64,000 bases of DNA from Streptomyces sp. CB01249 (GTDB taxonomy: Bacteria; Actinomycetota; Actinomycetes; Streptomycetales; Streptomycetaceae), in contig NZ_LISW01000001.1 in the NCBI RefSeq assembly GCF_001905735.1, positions 1,272,801 through 1,336,800 on the forward strand, written 5' to 3'. Below the pieces are notes generated by a model. It was not told the DNA's origin. It made no database searches and worked only from the letters and a program-made list of their open reading frames with translations. This document shows positions 61,222 to 64,000 of this stretch, one piece after another. Within the stretch, counting starts at the first letter, position 1; each line of letters opens with the position of its first letter. Both the position numbers and the translations under genes were made by a program.

Positions 61222-61743
61222 CTAGTACAGGTGCACCGCGAGGTGCCCCAGCGGCAGGCCCAGCTGCCAGGCCGGGGTCCACACCTGCGCCTCCTCCTCC
61301 GGGGCCTGTGCCGCGCCCTCCACCGGCTCCCAGGGCGGCAGCGGGCCGATGGCCTCCAGATCGGCGGCCAGCAGCTCGGTCTCCTCCAGCCACCGCCAGG
61401 CCGACCGGGCCAGCGCCAGATCCGCTTCGGTGCCGCCCGCCACCGGGGCGGCCAGCCGGGTGCGCACCCAGTGGCGCCACGGAGTCCCGGACGCGGTGAG
61501 CAGCCGCAGCTCGTCCACCCGCGCGGCCGGCAGCGCCCCGGCCACCGCACCGTCCAGCAGGAAGATGGTCAGCGCCAGCGCGTCCCGCCCCGCCCGGAAC
61601 TCCAGCGTCGCCGGCTCCATCAGGTCGCCGGTGCGCAGCAGTTCGTCGGCCAGGTACTCCGCGTACATCCAGGCCATCGGGACCGGCAGCTCGCCCGCGC
61701 CGGACCCCTCGTGATGTTCCGGAGGCATCCCGTATCGCCCCAT
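61222..61743 (-). CDS. Hypothetical protein beside ECF sigma gene
   Basis: 173 residues, acidic, no signal peptide or membrane helix. It is rich in Ala/Leu/Glu helices (PMAWMYAEYLADELLRT, LALARSAWRWLEETELLAADLEA) and ends GLPLGHLAVHLY. I do not recognise the family. It lies 118 bp downstream of the ECF sigma factor on the same strand, so it may be cotranscribed, but it lacks features of an anti-sigma factor. A second in-frame ATG at 61728 is possible. Confidence 0.75.
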   Translation of the reverse strand: MGRYGMPPEHHEGSGAGELPVPMAWMYAEYLADELLRTGDLMEPATLEFRAGRDALALTIFLLDGAVAGALPAARVDELRLLTASGTPWRHWVRTRLAAPVAGGTEADLALARSAWRWLEETELLAADLEAIGPLPPWEPVEGAAQAPEEEAQVWTPAWQLGLPLGHLAVHLY

Positions 61744-61861
61744 TCCCTCGGTCTCGGGCCCGTACGGCCGGCGGGCCGCCCGGCCGGTCGCCCACGCAGC
61801 ATTGAACCGGGGGAGCGCGCCCCGCGTGGCCGGAAATGCAGGATCCGCCGCACCGGATCCG

Positions 61862-62419
61862 TCACAGGCACGAGCTGCCGACGACCGTCCGTCCCTGCGA
61901 AGGGCGGCGCGTGTAGCCCGGGAGGTTACGGGAGAGCAGCCGCAGCGCGTAGTGCGAACGCGACTTGACCGTGCCCGCCGGTATCCCGAGCACCTCGGCC
62001 GTCTCGCCCACGCTCAGCCCGCGGAAGTAGATCTGCACCAGCACCGACCGGTGCTCCGGGCTCAGGGCGCGGACCGCCTCGCGCACATCCAGCGCCGCGA
62101 CCGCGGACTCCGCCGTGTCGGCCCCCGCCGGTGCGCACTCCAGACCGGCGTCACTGACCTCCGCCGGCCGGGCCAGCCGGGAACGCCGGGCGTCGATCGC
62201 CAGTCGGCGGGCCACCGTGAACAGCCAGGGCCGCATCGACTCGTACGGCCCGTCGAACGCCTCCGGGTGCTGCCAGGCCCGCACCAGCGTCTCCTGGAGC
62301 AGGTCCTCGGCCCGCTGCCGGTCACCGAAGGTCAGACCGAGCAGGAAGTGGAACAGGGCGGGGCCGTGGTCACGCTGGAGCTCCGCGAGCGCCCGCTCAT
62401 CGGTCTTCGTCGTGGTCAT
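61862..62419 (-). CDS. ECF-subfamily RNA polymerase sigma factor
   Basis: 185 residues with regions 2 and 4 only. Region 2: FGDRQRAEDLLQETLVRAW and MRPWLFTVARRLAIDARR. Region 4: LSPEHRSVLVQIYFRGLSVGETAEVLGIPAGTVKSRSHYAL. The ATG at 62419 has GGAAGGG eight bases upstream. The frame extension to 62440 is less likely. The end GSSCL is free of an obvious extra domain. No zinc-finger anti-sigma gene follows, unlike typical SigK/SigL pairs. It may be controlled by an unlinked partner. Confidence 0.93.
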   Translation of the reverse strand: MTTTKTDERALAELQRDHGPALFHFLLGLTFGDRQRAEDLLQETLVRAWQHPEAFDGPYESMRPWLFTVARRLAIDARRSRLARPAEVSDAGLECAPAGADTAESAVAALDVREAVRALSPEHRSVLVQIYFRGLSVGETAEVLGIPAGTVKSRSHYALRLLSRNLPGYTRRPSQGRTVVGSSCL

Positions 62420-62602
62420 GGTGAACGCCCTTCCCGCCAAGGTCCGCCTCGTTGCCGACCTGGCGTATACGAACGCATTCAGGCCACGGGGAACAGGACA
62501 AACACCGCCCCGTGCGACGAGCGGTCGCTCAGAGCGGCGAATGGTGCGGTGAACGGTCGGGCGGCACCCCGGGCGGGCTCACGGCACGACGGACGGGCAG
62601 GA

Positions 62603-63064
62603 CTACGGCACCACGGTGACCGGCCAGCGGCCCGCCTTGACCAGGCGTACGGCCACCGAACCGATGAAGCGGTGCCCCGCCGACTCCGAGGCCCCCACCA
62701 CCACGGCATCCGCCTTGAGTTCGTCGGCGGCGGTCACCAGACCGTTGTACGGGTCGCCCCGGAAGGTGTGGAACTCCCAGCGGACATCCCATATGTCCTT
62801 CATCCGGGCCGTCGACTGCCGGATCTCCTCCACCAGCCCCTCGGCCACCTCGGCGGTCGCGTCGCCGACCGGAGCCCCGAGCGCCGCGCCCGCCGCCAGC
62901 ACCGGCTGGACGTACACCAGCGCCAGCATGGCCCGCTGCCGGCGCGCGAGCCCGGCCGCGTAGGCCGCCGCGCGCATGGACGACTCGGAACCGTCGAGGC
63001 CCGCGACGATCACCTTCGGTCCGTCTGTGCCACGTTCGAACTGGTGGGAGTGCTGATCTGTCAC
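62603..63064 (-). CDS. Universal stress protein, UspA family
   Basis: 153 residues, one Usp domain. It opens KVIVAGLDGSESSMRAAAYA and has the nucleotide-loop motif VVGASESAGHRFIGSVAVRLV, corresponding to the G-2x-G-9x-G(S/T) ATP-binding pattern with one substitution, and ends PVTVVP. GTG start. It is monocistronic between the ECF sigma gene and the divergent deacetylase. Its presence next to an ECF factor suggests a stress context. Confidence 0.92.
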   Translation of the reverse strand: MTDQHSHQFERGTDGPKVIVAGLDGSESSMRAAAYAAGLARRQRAMLALVYVQPVLAAGAALGAPVGDATAEVAEGLVEEIRQSTARMKDIWDVRWEFHTFRGDPYNGLVTAADELKADAVVVGASESAGHRFIGSVAVRLVKAGRWPVTVVP

Positions 63065-63227
63065 GGCAGTGAGGCTATCGGCTCGCCCCGGGGCTTCCGG
63101 CCCGGCCTCCCGGCGGCCGCGCCCCGCTCACCTCGGCCGTCGGGGCTTTCCCGCCATCCGGGTGCAAAACCCCCGGCGGCCGGTGTCGCTCAGGCGGGCG
63201 GCGGGACAGGCGTGCGAGCAGTGGGGG

Positions 63228-64000
63228 ATGAAGAGTGAGCACAGGCTGCCCTCGCGGAGAACGGTCCTGCGACTGGCCGCCGGCCTGGGAACAGCCACCG
63301 CCGTGGGGCTCGTCGCCACGGACCCCGTCACCTCCCCGCCCCGGTCGGCGGCCCCCGTCACGGGGGCGGCGGGGGCCCCGGCCGTCGCCTTCCGCAGCGG
63401 GCCGCTCGCCTACCGGCTGCGGCCCATGACCGGACAGGCACCGCCCCGCTACCGCCCCGCCGCACCCCCGGTCCGCACCCGGCCGTTCGAGCACCTGCCC
63501 GACATCGGGAACGCCATGGTGCTGTCCTTCGACGACGGACCCGACCCGCTCTACACCCCGCCCATCCTGGACACGCTGCGCGCGCACGACGTACGGGCGA
63601 TGTTCTTCCTGTGCGGGGAGATGGCGAACGACAACCGCGACCTGGTCCGCCGGATCTCCGACGAGGGGCACACCGTGGGCAACCACTCGTGGACGCACCC
63701 CCTGGTCACCAAGCTCTCCCGGGCCGGGGTCACCGACGAGCTGGGGCGTACCAGCGAGGTCATCGAGAAGATCACCGGCGAGGCGCCGCTCTGGTACCGG
63801 GCGCCCTATGGCGCCTGGAACCGCGACTCCTTCGAGATCGGCGCCGCGATGGGCATGGAACCGATGGCCTGGACCGTGGACACCCTGGACTGGACCGTGC
63901 CGGCACCGGCACCATCGTCCGCCGGGTCAGACAGGGCGCCGGTGCCGGGGTCGTGGTGCTCTCGCACGACGCGGGCGGCAACCGCTCGCAGAGCGTGGCG
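63228..64000 (+). CDS. Tat-exported polysaccharide deacetylase (NodB/CE4), frameshifted and cut by window edge
   Basis: ATG 63228 follows a GGGGGA ribosome site. The N-terminus has a twin-arginine signal (SRRTVLRLAAGLGTATAV). The CE4 domain shows MVLSFDDGPDP (catalytic and metal Asp), HTVGNHSWTHP (metal His), WYRAPYGAWN and WTVDTLDWTVP. After that point, near 63900, the frame gives unrelated Pro/Ser/Arg sequence. Shifting by one base restores the expected GTGTIVRRVRQGAGAGVVV and LSHDAGGNRSQSVA to the edge. So one base appears to be missing around CCGGC at 63899-63903: either a real frameshift mutation or a sequencing error. If intact, the enzyme would deacetylate chitin-like or peptidoglycan glycans. 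Confidence 0.85.
   Translation, partial: MKSEHRLPSRRTVLRLAAGLGTATAVGLVATDPVTSPPRSAAPVTGAAGAPAVAFRSGPLAYRLRPMTGQAPPRYRPAAPPVRTRPFEHLPDIGNAMVLSFDDGPDPLYTPPILDTLRAHDVRAMFFLCGEMANDNRDLVRRISDEGHTVGNHSWTHPLVTKLSRAGVTDELGRTSEVIEKITGEAPLWYRAPYGAWNRDSFEIGAAMGMEPMAWTVDTLDWTVPAPAPSSAGSDRAPVPGSWCSRTTRAATARRAW

Noticed and set aside
63134..63182. Inverted repeat between the Usp and deacetylase genes as a terminator
   Set aside because: The imperfect repeat lies in a divergent promoter gap where no transcript should end. It may be incidental GC complementarity.
61802..63238. 478-residue frame opposite the ECF and Usp genes
   Set aside because: It covers two well-supported genes on the other strand plus intergenic DNA, with shadow-type composition.

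Overview
The window is high-GC (roughly 70% or more), densely coded actinobacterial DNA that reads as a Streptomyces chromosome. The signs are GC-rich third codon positions, frequent GTG and TTG starts, a chitinase promoter of the Streptomyces type, CebR-type TGGGAGCGCTCCCA boxes, and many SpoIIE-type phosphatases and HATPase anti-sigma proteins. I see no rRNA, tRNA, CRISPR array, insertion sequence or integrase. The window edges cut two genes: a LacI regulator at the left and a polysaccharide deacetylase at the right.

Bases 1-16,300 are a plant-polysaccharide region. A LacI regulator diverges from a secreted CBM2-GH5 endoglucanase preceded by two CebR-type boxes. Next come a TetR gene with a LysE-exporter remnant behind it, a GNAT/S9-peptidase pair, and an operon encoding an ABC sugar transporter (binding lipoprotein and two permeases, no ATPase) plus a GH1 beta-glucosidase. 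A ROK regulator diverges from that operon. A GH3 beta-glucosidase/LacI pair follows, with its own operator type (GGAGAGCGCTCTCC). A third copy of that operator lies at a promoter with no gene behind it (2681-2832).

Bases 16,300-22,500 hold a lipoprotein, a secreted Rpf-LysM-M23 wall hydrolase, a DMT transporter and a GH92 alpha-mannosidase. Bases 22,500-29,900 are a stress-signalling block: STAS antagonist, MarR, a degenerate PP2C-like protein, HATPase anti-sigma protein, an overlapping operon (receiver-PP2C, CHASE3 kinase, single-domain receiver) and a SigB/F/G-type sigma factor. Together they could form a partner-switching cascade. An unusual zinc-ribbon SDR protein, an unrecognised 58-residue peptide gene and a tandem fluoride-channel pair follow.

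Bases 33,100-41,200 are a complete urea module: urea transporter, ureA, a His-rich CbiX-like protein, ureB, ureC, ureF, ureG, ureD and an ammonium transporter. There is no ureE, and the His-rich protein sits where a nickel chaperone would be expected to act. Bases 41,200-50,300 carry a lipase-maturation-factor protein, a DUF1990/YndJ pair facing a lipoprotein across twin palindromic operators, a carotenoid oxygenase, a GH18 chitinase and an FprA-type reductase.

Bases 50,500-64,000 carry a PAS-GAF-PP2C-HATPase protein, a wax-ester synthase/DGAT, an L-fucose/L-rhamnose-type trio (aldo/keto reductase, mutarotase, lactonase), an Fpg/Nei glycosylase, a LytTR regulator/small membrane protein/SSS symporter/LytS kinase cluster, an ECF sigma factor, a universal stress protein, and a Tat-type polysaccharide deacetylase with an apparent frameshift.
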